A stretch of DNA of 64,000 bases from Phoebastria nigripes (lineage: Eukaryota > Chordata > Aves > Procellariiformes > Diomedeidae), in the NCBI GenBank assembly GCA_035582835.1, contig JAYKAV010002109.1, positions 3,360,930 through 3,424,929 of the forward strand, in the 5' to 3' direction. Below, piece by piece: positions 28,301 to 36,864 of this stretch. A program made the position numbers and the translations under genes. Position 1 is the first letter of the stretch; the number at the start of each line of letters is the position of its first letter. The notes beneath the pieces are model-generated. The model had not been told where the DNA came from. It saw only the letters and a list, made by a program, of their open reading frames with translations, and ran no database searches.

Positions 28301-31300
28301 TGCAATACAATAACAGTGTGATTTTCAGTTTTTTTAAAATTATGACTTAAGTTAAGCCCATAGGTACCTAACACCTCTGAAAATCAGATCAGAGAATTAC
28401 TCACACTGAAGAAAACATTGCAGTAAGGAAGTAAGTACAACCTCACTGATTTTAATGTTGTAATTATATGATGATTTCTGAATGATTTACATAGCACAGT
28501 TCTTACGAAAAAGCTGGCTTCCCCTAAGTTTACAGAAACAGGTATTGCTTGAAATCATTGGTAAGTTCAAGTGACATAGAATATTTTTATTTTAATGAAT
28601 AATAGAAAAAGATTGATCCAGAATTATTTGGCAAACCTTTGTGGCCTATATCACCTTCTCCACTGCTTGGTGGATAAAGTACAGTGTAGGGTTCTTACCA
28701 GCTAGTCTGTAAAATTTATAAAAGCAAATACTAATAGGTAGCAAAGGGAAAAGACAAAAGAGATTAAATAATTCTCATTGAAGTCTTTATAATTACCAAC
28801 TGCAGGGGCATAATTCTACCCAACAAGTAGGTCGCAGTGGTAAATTTGAGTGCCCAAAGTTAGGCTTCTGTCAGTGCATCAGCCTGGTGTGCAAAGCTGC
28901 CTTACACTTACAGCTCCTATTAGCTCCAGTGTGATTTTGTGGAGAGTTAGCACTTTTGAAAAAAATCAGGCCATGTATATTTAGGCCTGAAAAGACAGAT
29001 TTAGAAAACTTTTAAGAGGCCAGATTCAAACATTTTGCCTTACCTAACAAAGGAAGCAAACAGCAGCGGCAGCAGCAGCTCCCCAAAGGGGAGGCACCAA
29101 AGCCTTTCTCTGTGGAGAAGGACAATGACACAGGGTATGTCCACACAGAGCTTTGCAGAGACAGCCAAGTTCGCCCTCCTGTGCCTCAAGGACAACAGAT
29201 ACAAGCCAGCTCTTATCCAAAAGCATGTTCCCCTTACAGGCATTAAAATGTTATGTACTTTAGCTCGTAAGGACAGCCAGCTACCCGCCCACTCAGGCTT
29301 CATGCTGGTGGGACTACAGAGCTTCAGCTGGCTCAGAGTAAGGGATAGTTGGTTGGTTTGGGCATATTTTTCATTGCCTGGCTCAATCTTTGCCTTTCTT
29401 TGAAAGAATAGCATTGTTTCTCATTTAGGGGCTCAAATTTGATTCAGAACGAGGTCAACAGAACTGGAAGAGAGAAAAGTCCAAGAAGAGAACATCAGAA
29501 CTAAAGCAGCTTTCCTCTAATCTTTTGGCAAAAGATAATGCTTATTCAGAAAAACACTGTATATGAAGTATTTTGTTTATATTTGTTTATTCTGCCAAAT
29601 GACAAGGCAGCTTTTAGGTAGTTTAATACCAGCTGAAATTGCTTATCTGCATACAGGGAATNAAAGTATGAAGTTAATACACTATTGGTCACTGAAATTA
29701 TTAGATACTGTAATTTGTCCCTAATTCTATCTTTTAAGGAGTAGCAATGCTTGAAGGACCAATGTATGCTGTTGGTGGCCATGACGGATGGAGTTACCTT
29801 AATACTGTAGAAAGATGGGACCCACAAGCACGGCAATGGAATTACGTTGCTAGCATGTCTACCCCTAGAAGCACTGTAGGGGTTGCAGCATTAAATAGCA
29901 AGTATGTCAACAGGAAAAACTCTCTTTGGTTTTTCATTTGCTTCCTTCCTTGGAAATACAGTTTCTTAAATTTTCTTTTCAATCTTATAGTAATTAATCA
30001 TGTCAAGAAAACAAAGAGAAAATGTAATGCACAAAAATAAGAAAGAAAAGCTTTTCCTCTGTTGTGTGGTAAATTGTTTTCAAACTTGCAGTCATGTTTT
30101 AAACATCTTTCAGCCCTTTTAAGCTACAGCAATTTGAAAATGTTCTTACATGCACATCAGAACTTTACCTAGAATATAACTTATGGGGATATAAAATCAG
30201 CTACTTTAAAAAAATATTCCAGGTTTATGTTTACATTTTAAAATCAATGTGTCTAAGGAAGGACCATTTGGAAGAACTTGTACAGAAACAGTCATTCCTC
30301 TCATTTTACATCTCCTGCACGCATCTACAACTTTAACATACAAGTTCACAGTCAAGAATAATTTTTTAAAAAGTTAAAGGTATATGGTGTATTCAGTGAA
30401 AGGAAGACAAGTTTAATAAATAGGTATGGAATAAACAGCCTTCTATAAGTCTTATCCTACCCAGATTTATTCTGCCCTTCATCTATTGCTTAAATATACT
30501 GAGATCATGTGTTCACTGTACATTGATTTTCCCAACAAGATTTTTAAAACCTATTTAAACATCCTCCTAAGACACTAAAGCCACTCAAGCATTTTTACAT
30601 GGGAACAGACACATATATGAATCTAGTGTGTAACCTGTATTGAACAGTGTGTTACAGCTTGTTGTACGTTCCTATTTGAAAGTAGTTGTATTTCAGCATG
30701 AGGAGGAACAATTCATAAATTAATGCCTAACAGAATTCTGTTTTCCTTCTTCAGCAACCTAGTCTGGTGCTGGAAATACAAAAGCCTTGTAAAAGGCCTC
30801 AGCTTATGTTGGAGAGCATGGCTTGAGCCAACCTTCCTTCTTATTTAGAATAGAATAGAGTATTTCAGTTGGAAGGGACCTACAACGATCATCCAGTCCA
30901 ACTGCCTGACCAATTCAGGGCTGACCAAGTTAAAGCATGTTATTAAGGGCATTGTCCAAATGCCTCTTAAACACTGACAGGCTTGGGGCATTGACCACCT
31001 CTCTAGAAAGCTTGTTTAAATCTGTGGAAAGCTCTTAGCAATGACAGTTTGTAAGGGCTGGGAATATTACAGTTGCAGGCAGACAACTGCAATTATTCTG
31101 AAACTTTATCACTGGCTTCCCTGCTCACTTCTTAACTTCCAGAGAAAGAGAAAGATAAAGAGCAGAAACAAAGATGTCAGCAAACAGATATATGCAAATG
31201 CAAAACTTCTTCACAGGCAAGTCAGGGTTTTGCATTCAAACATGACATGATTTTAATCGTTAACTCAAAAGTCCAAGAGAGGCAGAACTGCCTGTTTGAG

Positions 31301-34300
31301 TCCCTGTTGTATCTCAGAGGAAATGTTCTCAGCATAAACTTCACCAGAAACTCCTGTTGGTACCTTCCACAGCGACATGCAGGAAACCACTTTGTCAAAA
31401 AGGAAATCCAGCCTGATCCTGACTCTGTTCTCAATCACTCCTGATACAAGCTGTCTCCAGCCTTGCTTAAATCACGTCTGTTAGTCTAGTGATGTAATTT
31501 CTGGCATACCAGGGGAAGCCGAGATCAAATGTCCATCATTCAGTGCTACTGCTGCAGTCTAACCAAACAGAATGCTTCTCCTTTTCCTGTTTCCCTAAGT
31601 CATGCCATATTTTTTTCCACCAGAAAAGACTTCAAGTTTCTGTGCAGCAACACTTTTTGACCAATAAATGGTCTATTGAAAACATCAGTCAATAATGGTG
31701 TATTTGTTCTTTTCCTTAGAGAATGGGAAACACTACCATGTTTCTAGACACGTTACAGAAAACAAAAAATCCCAACCAATCTGTTTGTATATACAGTGAT
31801 TTCCTCTCTCTGTGAAAGCTGTGTAAACAAGTAGACTGTATCTAATGGCATGATGTGAAAAGAAAACAAATCAAAACCTCAAGATTTTTATGGGTCAAGC
31901 AACAAACTGCACAGCAGAACTCAAGTCTGTCTTCTATTCACAAACATTAGAAGAGAGCTAGAAATTTTGTATTCTTCTAACAGTGGTCAAGAATTTTCTA
32001 GTTACATTGTACATCAGAGTGGCCTACAAATTTTTCCAGTCACTGGAGAAAAACAGGCACTTCTCAAGCAAAATTCAACTGATCTGTTTTAGGTGACTTA
32101 CTCTGGACAAGTCCATGTGTTCCCTAGGTCTCTAATTAGTTGCACTAAGTAAATTCAATTTCATGGCAGTAAGTAACAGCCAGGATTTGAAAGGGACCTG
32201 AACAATTGGCCCACTCAACATCTAAACACATCTGCTATTACATCCAGTATGCGCATACTATCATAGTCTAGCAGCATCCAAGTTAGCTTGAAATACAAAA
32301 GAAATTCAGGCTTTGTAAAATTAATTGACAAAAAGCCACAAAACCCCCATGCTTCTTAATGTGGATTTCCATCATTTATTCTTACATGTTGTCCCAACAT
32401 CACCTGGTTTAAATCTCCATACCTGTATGGTAACTTCTGTCCAGCAGATTTTCTTAAATACAAACATCGAGGAAAACATTTAATATATTTTTGACATATG
32501 TTTTTGATACATAATGATGTTATTTAAGTTCTTTTACATATTAGCAGTATAGGAAAAATGCTTAATGCGATACTAAGATGTCAAATACTCCATAAGCCTG
32601 TCATAGGGAATACTACCCATATGTTTCAAACATATGCAGCATCTTTCAATTAAATTCCATCTATAGCTCACATTTAAAGAAACCGACATGTATTGTTAAG
32701 CTTAATTTTCATATGTGACTGCTTGAAAATTTACACTGCAAATGAAGAACATAACTTCCTTCATATAGCATGCAAAACCCTTTGTGCAAAGAAAGTTCCA
32801 GAGCGTAGCTGTCAGATAGCAAATAATAGGCATAATGATAATTTTAAAGTGGTCTGAATGAAGTTAACCAAATAAAATTCCTATTAAAATGAGAGACTAA
32901 AGACTGAAATTGTTTGCCTTCTTGTGGGTAATTATCCCAGACTGTATGCTGTTGGTGGACGAGATGGGAGCTCCTGCTTAAAATCAATGGAATGTTTTGA
33001 TCCGCACACAAACAAGTGGAGTATATGTGCTTCGATGTCCAAGAGAAGAGGTGGCGTTGGTGTTGCAACGTACAATGGGTTTTTATATGCTGTGGGAGGT
33101 CACGATGCACCTGCTTCCAACCACTGTTCTCGACTTTCTGACTGTGTAGAAAGGTAAGGAATTTTTTTTTTTTTTTTTCCCCTCCACATTCCAGGAAGGA
33201 AATATAAAATAATTTATAGCAGCAAGGGAAATCTCTTCACAATTGGAATGTTAAGTTTGTAAAACATACTATGCTTTTTAAAATAATATTTTGAGCAGAA
33301 TAACTGATTTCCAATGCTCTTGTGATAACAAAACAATTAACCCTCAGAAGCAAATTTCTCCCAGCTCCTCCTTCTATTTGAGCCGCCCAGGAGCCAGGTA
33401 AAGACAACTTAACAAGAAAGACAAATTCAGCATGTGACCTTTCTATTTCTCAAGTGCCAAAACCCAGGTTTGGGCTATTTGTGTCATATATTGTAGGAAC
33501 AAAATACTTTCTAATTTCCTCTTTCTCCAATAATTTGGCTGATACTGACCAAAAGGTTAAAAATATAATAAATATCACGTACTCAAACAGGCAGTAGTCA
33601 CTACACAGGTATTTTCTGATGGAGGAGACTGATAGAAAGAGCCTTGTTTCTGTAAGAAACTATGTTGCCACAGGAAATCAGGCTAAAACATATGGGAAGG
33701 GTCTGATTTAGCAAGCAAAAAAAAAGTAAACATGCACCAAAGCAAACTACTTTAGCTTGAATTCACACTTTAAAACTAAACAGTGCATTAATACACTGGC
33801 CTAATGATTTTGGTAGCACACAACTGTAAGCAGTGAAATCTTGCCTTTANATCCATTTCTCAAAGTAATTACTTTTCAAAATGAAAATACTCTTTATCTG
33901 ATCCTTATTTAATCCCATTTTTGTATTCTCCACTGATCAGCACAGTTCTTAAGAAAATACTGGACATTTCTTTTCAGAAACAGAAGTATTGTGTGTCAAA
34001 TGTCGCTTTGCCACTGAGGTGGCATGTGGCACAATGTAGGAGGACAAGAGAACACTTGAGCCCTGGGTGAGAAGGGAACATAATGAGTGGGGACAACTCC
34101 TCTGGCTGTTTAATGGGCCGTGGGTATCCATTGACACTCTTGCGTCATTTGGGGACAAGAAAGGAAAACTGAGCAAGTATTCAACGCCCTGTTGTGAATA
34201 ACAATGGCTAAGTTTTGTTCTCAGTTAGATGGTGTAAAGCTGGAACTACCCCGGAGTTCACTTGAATTTATATTGGAATCGACTGAGTACATATCAGAAA

Positions 34301-35729
34301 TAAAATCAACACTGATGTGAAATACTGCCACCCATTTTGTGTTACAAACTTTTATCAACTATATGAGATATTTAACTTCTTTTACAGTGAAATTTTCTGA
34401 AAACGTTCGTTCTGACACGAAACAGAAAACAAAAATCTCTATGGAGAAAGAAAAAAGAATATATTGAAATTAACTTTGCTGAGTCAACTGACGGCCATGT
34501 TATCATTCCCTCAGGCCTCACTTGTGTTCAAAATGTATTGATTGTTTAATCTGATTGAAATGGAGAGATTGTAATCAAAAAGCAAAAATATGGGCATTTT
34601 TCATGTGCTTGAAGACCCCTCTAGTGGCTAAATTAAATATTTAATCACGTTACTCATAATTCTCTATACTAGTTCATGGTGTAAGCTGAACTACAACACA
34701 GGAGAAAAGAAGCAAATATCAGTAATTTAAATTTGAAATGCATTTCTATGATGTATTTTTCTAATTTTGATCATAAAACATCCTAGGTATGATCCTAAAA
34801 CAGATGCTTGGACAACTGTGGCTCCCTTGAGCGTACCTCGGGATGCTGTTGGAATTTGTCCTCTGGGGGACAGATTATATGCTGTTGGGGGCTATGATGG
34901 CCATACGTACCTGGATACCGTGGAGTCCTACGATGCTCAAAATAATGAGTGGACAGAGGTAATAGGAAGAATTACCTAATAAATAATAGGAATTCTTCCT
35001 GCAGATAGGAAGAATTCTGTCCAAATAATGGGCAAAGCAAAAATGATTATGTTGCAAAATTATCACTGTTTTGTGAAAAATGATATATTAGAATGCAGTA
35101 ATATTGTAGTTGGGCTTGTATAAAATATTGGTTGCCTCTCCTGTGAAATAACTGTATAAAATTTTTCAGACTAAAGGGTGGAGGCAGTGCGTGGGCAAGT
35201 GAACCAGGCTGCACAAATCATTTTGTGCTTGAAGTCCTTAAATTTGCCGTTGTTAGCGCTGGCATGTGTTTGTCAGCAATGCCATCTACTGGAGGCACTT
35301 TCAAGTTTTCATATTTATGACCATCACCGTTGAGACTAAGAGGAAATATTTAAAACTGTCAAGATCCTTTTGTAGCTACACAGTCCACGTTTTTGGAACA
35401 TAGGATATGAAGGTCTTTTACAAAAGTTAAGAGCAAGAGCACCGGCCTGCACTCCTGTAACTCTCAGCAGCTGCTAAAGCCTTTTCCCAAAAAGCCAAAA
35501 CGGTGTTTTCAGAGCCCTAGTCAAAGATAATTTTTTTTAGCAGTACATTAGTTTGAATAAACAAATTGCCTTTCTTGTAATCTGCAAGTAATTTCTTCTA
35601 GTCCTATCCATAGGAGTCTACTAAAAATGTTTCCTCCTTTTTCTTTTCCTTTTTTTTCCCCTTTTTTAGGAAGTTCCTGTCAATATTGGAAGGGCTGGAG
35701 CATGTGTTGTTGTTGTGAAGTTGCCCTGA
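16134..35729 (+). CDS. KLHL4: KLHL4, Kelch-like BTB/BACK/kelch protein; ten coding exons, 5' end missing
   Basis: The exons join as 16134-16307, 16766-16902, 19843-20039, 23211-23423, 24517-24703, 27778-28002, 29739-29901, 32941-33153, 34787-34958 and 35670-35729. Every intron is GT-AG and every junction keeps the frame (1741 nt, about 580 residues). In order the product has a BTB domain (about residues 25-150), a BACK domain (about 155-260) and six kelch repeats, each with a Gly-Gly motif such as AVGGMD, IVGGRD, AVGGHD or AVGGYD. Proteins with this layout usually act as substrate adaptors of CUL3 ubiquitin ligases or bind actin; neither is shown here. The C-terminal [20 protein letters not shown], the stretch [16 protein letters not shown] and the BACK region fit KLHL4 better than its close paralogues KLHL1 and KLHL5, as far as I recall them. 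Mammalian KLHL4 is about 718 residues, so roughly 140 N-terminal residues are not covered. Confidence 0.9.
16308..16765 (+). other. KLHL4: KLHL4 intron (458 bp)
   Basis: This short intron splits an Arg codon within the BTB domain (AG|G). The donor is AG|GTACAT and the acceptor TTTATTTCAAG. The sequence is AT-rich, and I see no repeat or second exon. Confidence 0.85.
16766..16902 (+). CDS. KLHL4: KLHL4 coding exon: BTB core
   Basis: This 137-nt exon encodes [18 protein letters not shown] and runs on through [19 protein letters not shown] to YAYT, the central BTB helices and strand that form the dimer and CUL3-facing surface in this family. It begins by completing the Arg codon from the previous exon and ends with the first base of a Gly codon (ACAG|gtaatt). 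Read-through into the intron would add about 22 residues before a stop at 16968. Confidence 0.93.
16903..19842 (+). other. KLHL4: KLHL4 intron (2.9 kb)
   Basis: The donor is AG|GTAATT and the acceptor is a long pyrimidine tract ending CTGCACAG at 19842. It holds AT-rich DNA with several single N bases (18231, 18510, 18580, 18720, 19075). I recognise no mobile element or RNA gene. Confidence 0.85.
19843..20039 (+). CDS. KLHL4: KLHL4 coding exon: end of BTB and start of BACK
   Basis: The 197-nt exon completes a Gly codon and encodes [20 protein letters not shown], then [20 protein letters not shown] and [20 protein letters not shown], ending HTYTM. The first part is the last BTB helix pair and the HPSNCLGIR segment opens the BACK domain. 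It ends on a codon boundary, ATG|gtaaga at 20039/20040. [10 protein letters not shown] rather than ADAQGC supports KLHL4 over KLHL1, as I recall these paralogues. Confidence 0.94.
20040..23210 (+). other. KLHL4: KLHL4 intron (3.2 kb)
   Basis: This phase-0 intron has donor ATG|GTAAGA and acceptor TTCTTTTTAG. Short GC-richer stretches lie near 20110-20270 and 21095-21185. The open frames over them have no recognised domain and no matching splice context. I see no transposable element. Confidence 0.85.
23211..23423 (+). CDS. KLHL4: KLHL4 coding exon: BACK domain
   Basis: This exon has exactly 71 codons (213 nt) with both borders in phase 0. It encodes [20 protein letters not shown], then [20 protein letters not shown], then a segment with [14 protein letters not shown], ending [13 protein letters not shown]. 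These are BACK helices, which place the kelch propeller relative to the BTB dimer. The donor is CAG|GTATGG. Confidence 0.95.
23424..24516 (+). other. KLHL4: KLHL4 intron (1.1 kb)
   Basis: This phase-0 intron contains a T/G-rich low-complexity tract at about 23526-23581, within roughly 100-160 bases of the donor. The remainder is AT-rich with no recognised element. The acceptor is TTTCATTTCTTAG. Confidence 0.85.
24517..24703 (+). CDS. KLHL4: KLHL4 coding exon: end of BACK, linker and first kelch strand
   Basis: The 187-nt exon encodes [20 protein letters not shown] and [20 protein letters not shown], then [20 protein letters not shown], and ends with the first base of a Gly codon (AAAG|gtaagt). 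It joins the BACK domain to the propeller, with AVGGMD as the Gly-Gly motif of the first kelch repeat. Confidence 0.95.
24704..27777 (+). other. KLHL4: KLHL4 intron (3.1 kb)
   Basis: The donor AAAG|GTAAGT is strong and the acceptor is CGTTTTTAACAG. The intron contains a duplicated pyrimidine-CAGG motif near 25233-25274 and a short (AC)8 run at 27224-27240. An A/C-rich patch lies near 27427-27461. No mobile element is recognised. Confidence 0.85.
27224..27240. repeat. (AC)n microsatellite
   Basis: About eight AC units with no interruption, in a KLHL4 intron. The run is short and may be polymorphic. Confidence 0.8.
27778..28002 (+). CDS. KLHL4: KLHL4 coding exon: kelch repeats 1-2
   Basis: The largest coding exon in the window (225 nt) completes a Gly codon, then encodes [50 protein letters not shown] and [11 protein letters not shown], ending with the first base of a Gly codon (CTAG|gtaaga). 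It holds the rest of blade 1 and most of blade 2, with the usual conserved Tyr and Trp spacing. Intron read-through would stop at about 28061. Confidence 0.95.
28003..29738 (+). other. KLHL4: KLHL4 intron (1.7 kb)
   Basis: This intron carries a GC-richer island at about 29035-29414 in which both strands are open for more than 120 codons. The rest is AT-rich. The acceptor is TTCTATCTTTTAAG. Confidence 0.85.
29035..29414. other. GC-richer intronic island of unknown origin
   Basis: Nearly the whole segment is open on the plus strand (29035-29403, 122 codons) and on the minus strand (29040-29414, 124 codons). This reflects local base composition with few stops. It includes an AGC-rich run at 29059-29080. 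I recognise no protein family in either translation, and there are no obvious splice sites joining it to KLHL4. It may be a decayed repeat or an unannotated exon. Confidence 0.45.
29739..29901 (+). CDS. KLHL4: KLHL4 coding exon: kelch repeat 3
   Basis: The 163-nt exon encodes [20 protein letters not shown], then [20 protein letters not shown] and [15 protein letters not shown], ending after AA of a Lys codon. The donor AGCAA|GTATGT lacks the usual G at the last exon base, so it is weaker than the other donors. The next exon supplies the third base (A), giving [10 protein letters not shown] across the junction. Confidence 0.94.
29902..32940 (+). other. KLHL4: KLHL4 intron (3.0 kb)
   Basis: This intron includes a minus-strand CR1 fragment (about 30847-31020). 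The stretch after it, up to about 31450, is somewhat GC-richer and unassigned. The acceptor (GTAATTATCCCAG) has a poor pyrimidine tract for its class. Confidence 0.85.
30847..31020 (-). mobile_element. CR1 LINE 3' end fragment, minus orientation
   Basis: The plus strand reads AGAATAGAGTATTTCAGTTG, then GAAGGGACCTACAACGATCA and TCCAGTCCAACTGCCTGACC, and further on AATGCCTCTTAAACACTGAC and AAAGCTTGTTT. This is a clear reverse complement of a CR1 3' end. It is antisense to KLHL4 and too short to code. The 5' truncation point is near 31020. Confidence 0.87.
32941..33153 (+). CDS. KLHL4: KLHL4 coding exon: kelch repeats 4-5
   Basis: The 213-nt exon encodes [60 protein letters not shown] and [11 protein letters not shown], ending after AG of an Arg codon (AAAG|gtaagg). 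The longer loop in [17 protein letters not shown] is typical of the KLHL1/4/5 group, and [13 protein letters not shown] agrees with KLHL4. Confidence 0.95.
33154..34786 (+). other. KLHL4: KLHL4 intron (1.6 kb)
   Basis: A run of 17 T begins nine bases after the donor (33162-33178). The rest is AT-rich without recognised elements. The acceptor is AAAACATCCTAG. Confidence 0.85.
34787..34958 (+). CDS. KLHL4: KLHL4 coding exon: kelch repeats 5-6
   Basis: The 172-nt exon completes the Arg codon and encodes [40 protein letters not shown], then [17 protein letters not shown], ending on a codon boundary (GAG|gtaata). If the intron were retained, the protein would end six residues later (VIGRIT, stop at 34977-34979) and lose the strand that closes the propeller. 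The donor sits in a region of competing inverted repeats. Confidence 0.95.
34951..35022 (+). repeat. Competing hairpin repeats at a splice donor
   Basis: AGGAAGAATT occurs at 34964-34973 and again, extended by a C, at 35007-35017. Between them GAATTCTTCCT (34990-35000) is the reverse complement of both. It can form either a 10-bp stem with the first copy or a perfect 11-bp stem with a 6-nt loop with the second. In addition GGACAG in the exon end (34951-34956) matches CTGTCC at 35017-35022, so an outer pairing would enclose the splice donor at 34958/34959. Confidence 0.6.
34959..35669 (+). other. KLHL4: Last coding-region intron of KLHL4 (711 bp)
   Basis: A phase-0 intron with donor GAG|GTAATA and a very long pyrimidine-rich acceptor (about 35635-35669) ending TTTTTTAG. 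The proximal end contains the competing inverted repeats at 34951-35022. Confidence 0.87.
35670..35729 (+). CDS. KLHL4: KLHL4 last coding exon (19 residues and stop)
   Basis: It encodes [19 protein letters not shown] followed by TGA at 35727-35729. This is the final strand of the sixth kelch blade plus the C-terminal tail. Together with the preceding Glu, the sequence is what I recall as the end of mammalian KLHL4, and is the strongest paralogue discriminator in the window (KLHL1 ends differently). Confidence 0.95.
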   Translation, partial: EVPVNIGRAGACVVVVKLP

Positions 35730-36061
35730 TGACTATAAATATTGTGAAACTAAACTGAGTGGAGTTTCATGAAGATAAGAAACATTTCCAGAAAGCAGTA
35801 CAGACAATACACATCTTGGCAGCCCTCCATTATAGAGAATACTTATCTCTGAGCCATTATGCTATGAGAGCACAAAAGTGTCTTCCTGCATTACAAAAAT
35901 CAGAAAATTTTACATAAGTGAATTATTTTATTATGCCTAATACATATAAATTCAATAATATGTTTAAATGGTTCAGGTTTGTTACAAAAGNGTATCTGTT
36001 ATTTATAAAATGCAGTAGTAAAGTGATAAATGGGTATATAAGATTTCATAATCGATCATTG

Positions 36062-36864
36062 ATGGGCCGAGGCCAATTGTATGAGGTTCAACATGGCTAA
36101 GTGCTGGGTCCTGCACTTCGGCCACAACAACCCCATGCAACGCTACAGGCTTAGGGAAGAGTGGCTGGAAAGCTGCCCAGCAGAAAAGGACCTGGGTGTG
36201 TTGGTCAACAGCCACCTGAACATGAGCCNGCAGTGTGCCCAGGNGGCCNAGAAGGCCAACGGCATCCTGGCCTGTATCAGAAATAGTGTGGCCAGCAGGA
36301 GTAGGGAAGCGATCGTGCCCCTGTACTCGGTGCTGGTGAGGCCACACCTTGAATACTGTGTTCAGTTTTGGGCCCCTCACTACAAGAAGGACATTGAGGT
36401 GCTGGAGCGTGTCCAGAGAAGGGCAACGAAGCTGGTGAAGGGCCTAGAGCACAAGTCTGATGAGGAGCGGCTGAGGGAACCGGGGTTGTTTAGCCTGGAG
36501 AAAAGGAGCCTCAGGGGAGACCTTACTGCTCTCTACAACTACCTGAAAGGAGGTTGCAGCGAGGTGGGTGTCGGTTCCTTCTCCCAAGTAACAAGTAATA
36601 GGACGAGAGGAAATGGCCTCAAGTTGCGCCAGGGGAGGTTTAAATTGGGTATTAGGAAAAATTTCTTCGCCGAAAGGGTTGTCAAGCATTGGAACAGACT
36701 GCCCAGAGAAATGGTTGAGTTACCGTGCCTGGAGGTATTTAAAAGATGTGTAGACGTGGTGCTTAGGGACATGGTTTAGTGGTGGACTTGGCAGCGCTAG
36801 GTTAGTGGTTGGACTCGATGATGTTAAAGGTCTTTTCCAACCTAAACGATTCTACGATTCTATA
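36062..36864 (+). mobile_element. 5'-truncated CR1 LINE, plus orientation
   Basis: About 800 bp of the CR1 3' end in the same orientation as KLHL4, starting about 330 bases after its stop. It ends with the typical CR1 terminus: GTTGGACTCGATGATGTTAA, then GGTCTTTTCCAACCTAAACG and the short repeat ATTCTACG/ATTCTATA in place of a poly(A) tail. Three N bases (36229, 36244, 36249) fall within 21 bases. The 5' edge is estimated from where CR1-like sequence begins. Confidence 0.93.
36081..36779 (+). pseudogene. CR1 ORF2 C-terminal fragment (post-reverse-transcriptase region)
   Basis: An open frame of 232 codons within the CR1. It contains family-typical stretches: [94 protein letters not shown] and [13 protein letters not shown], with the stop at the usual CR1 position. 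It lacks the endonuclease and the catalytic reverse-transcriptase motifs because of 5' truncation, so it cannot be active. The absence of internal stops suggests a fairly recent insertion. The first ATG is incidental. Confidence 0.93.

Noticed and set aside
32175..32215. Possible CR1 trace (GATTTGAAAGGGACCTGAAC)
   Set aside because: Only about 35 bases resemble CR1, with no supporting flanks.
16134..35729. Assignment to KLHL1 or KLHL5
   Set aside because: The C-terminus [20 protein letters not shown] and several BACK and kelch residues fit KLHL4 better; a paralogue tree would settle it.
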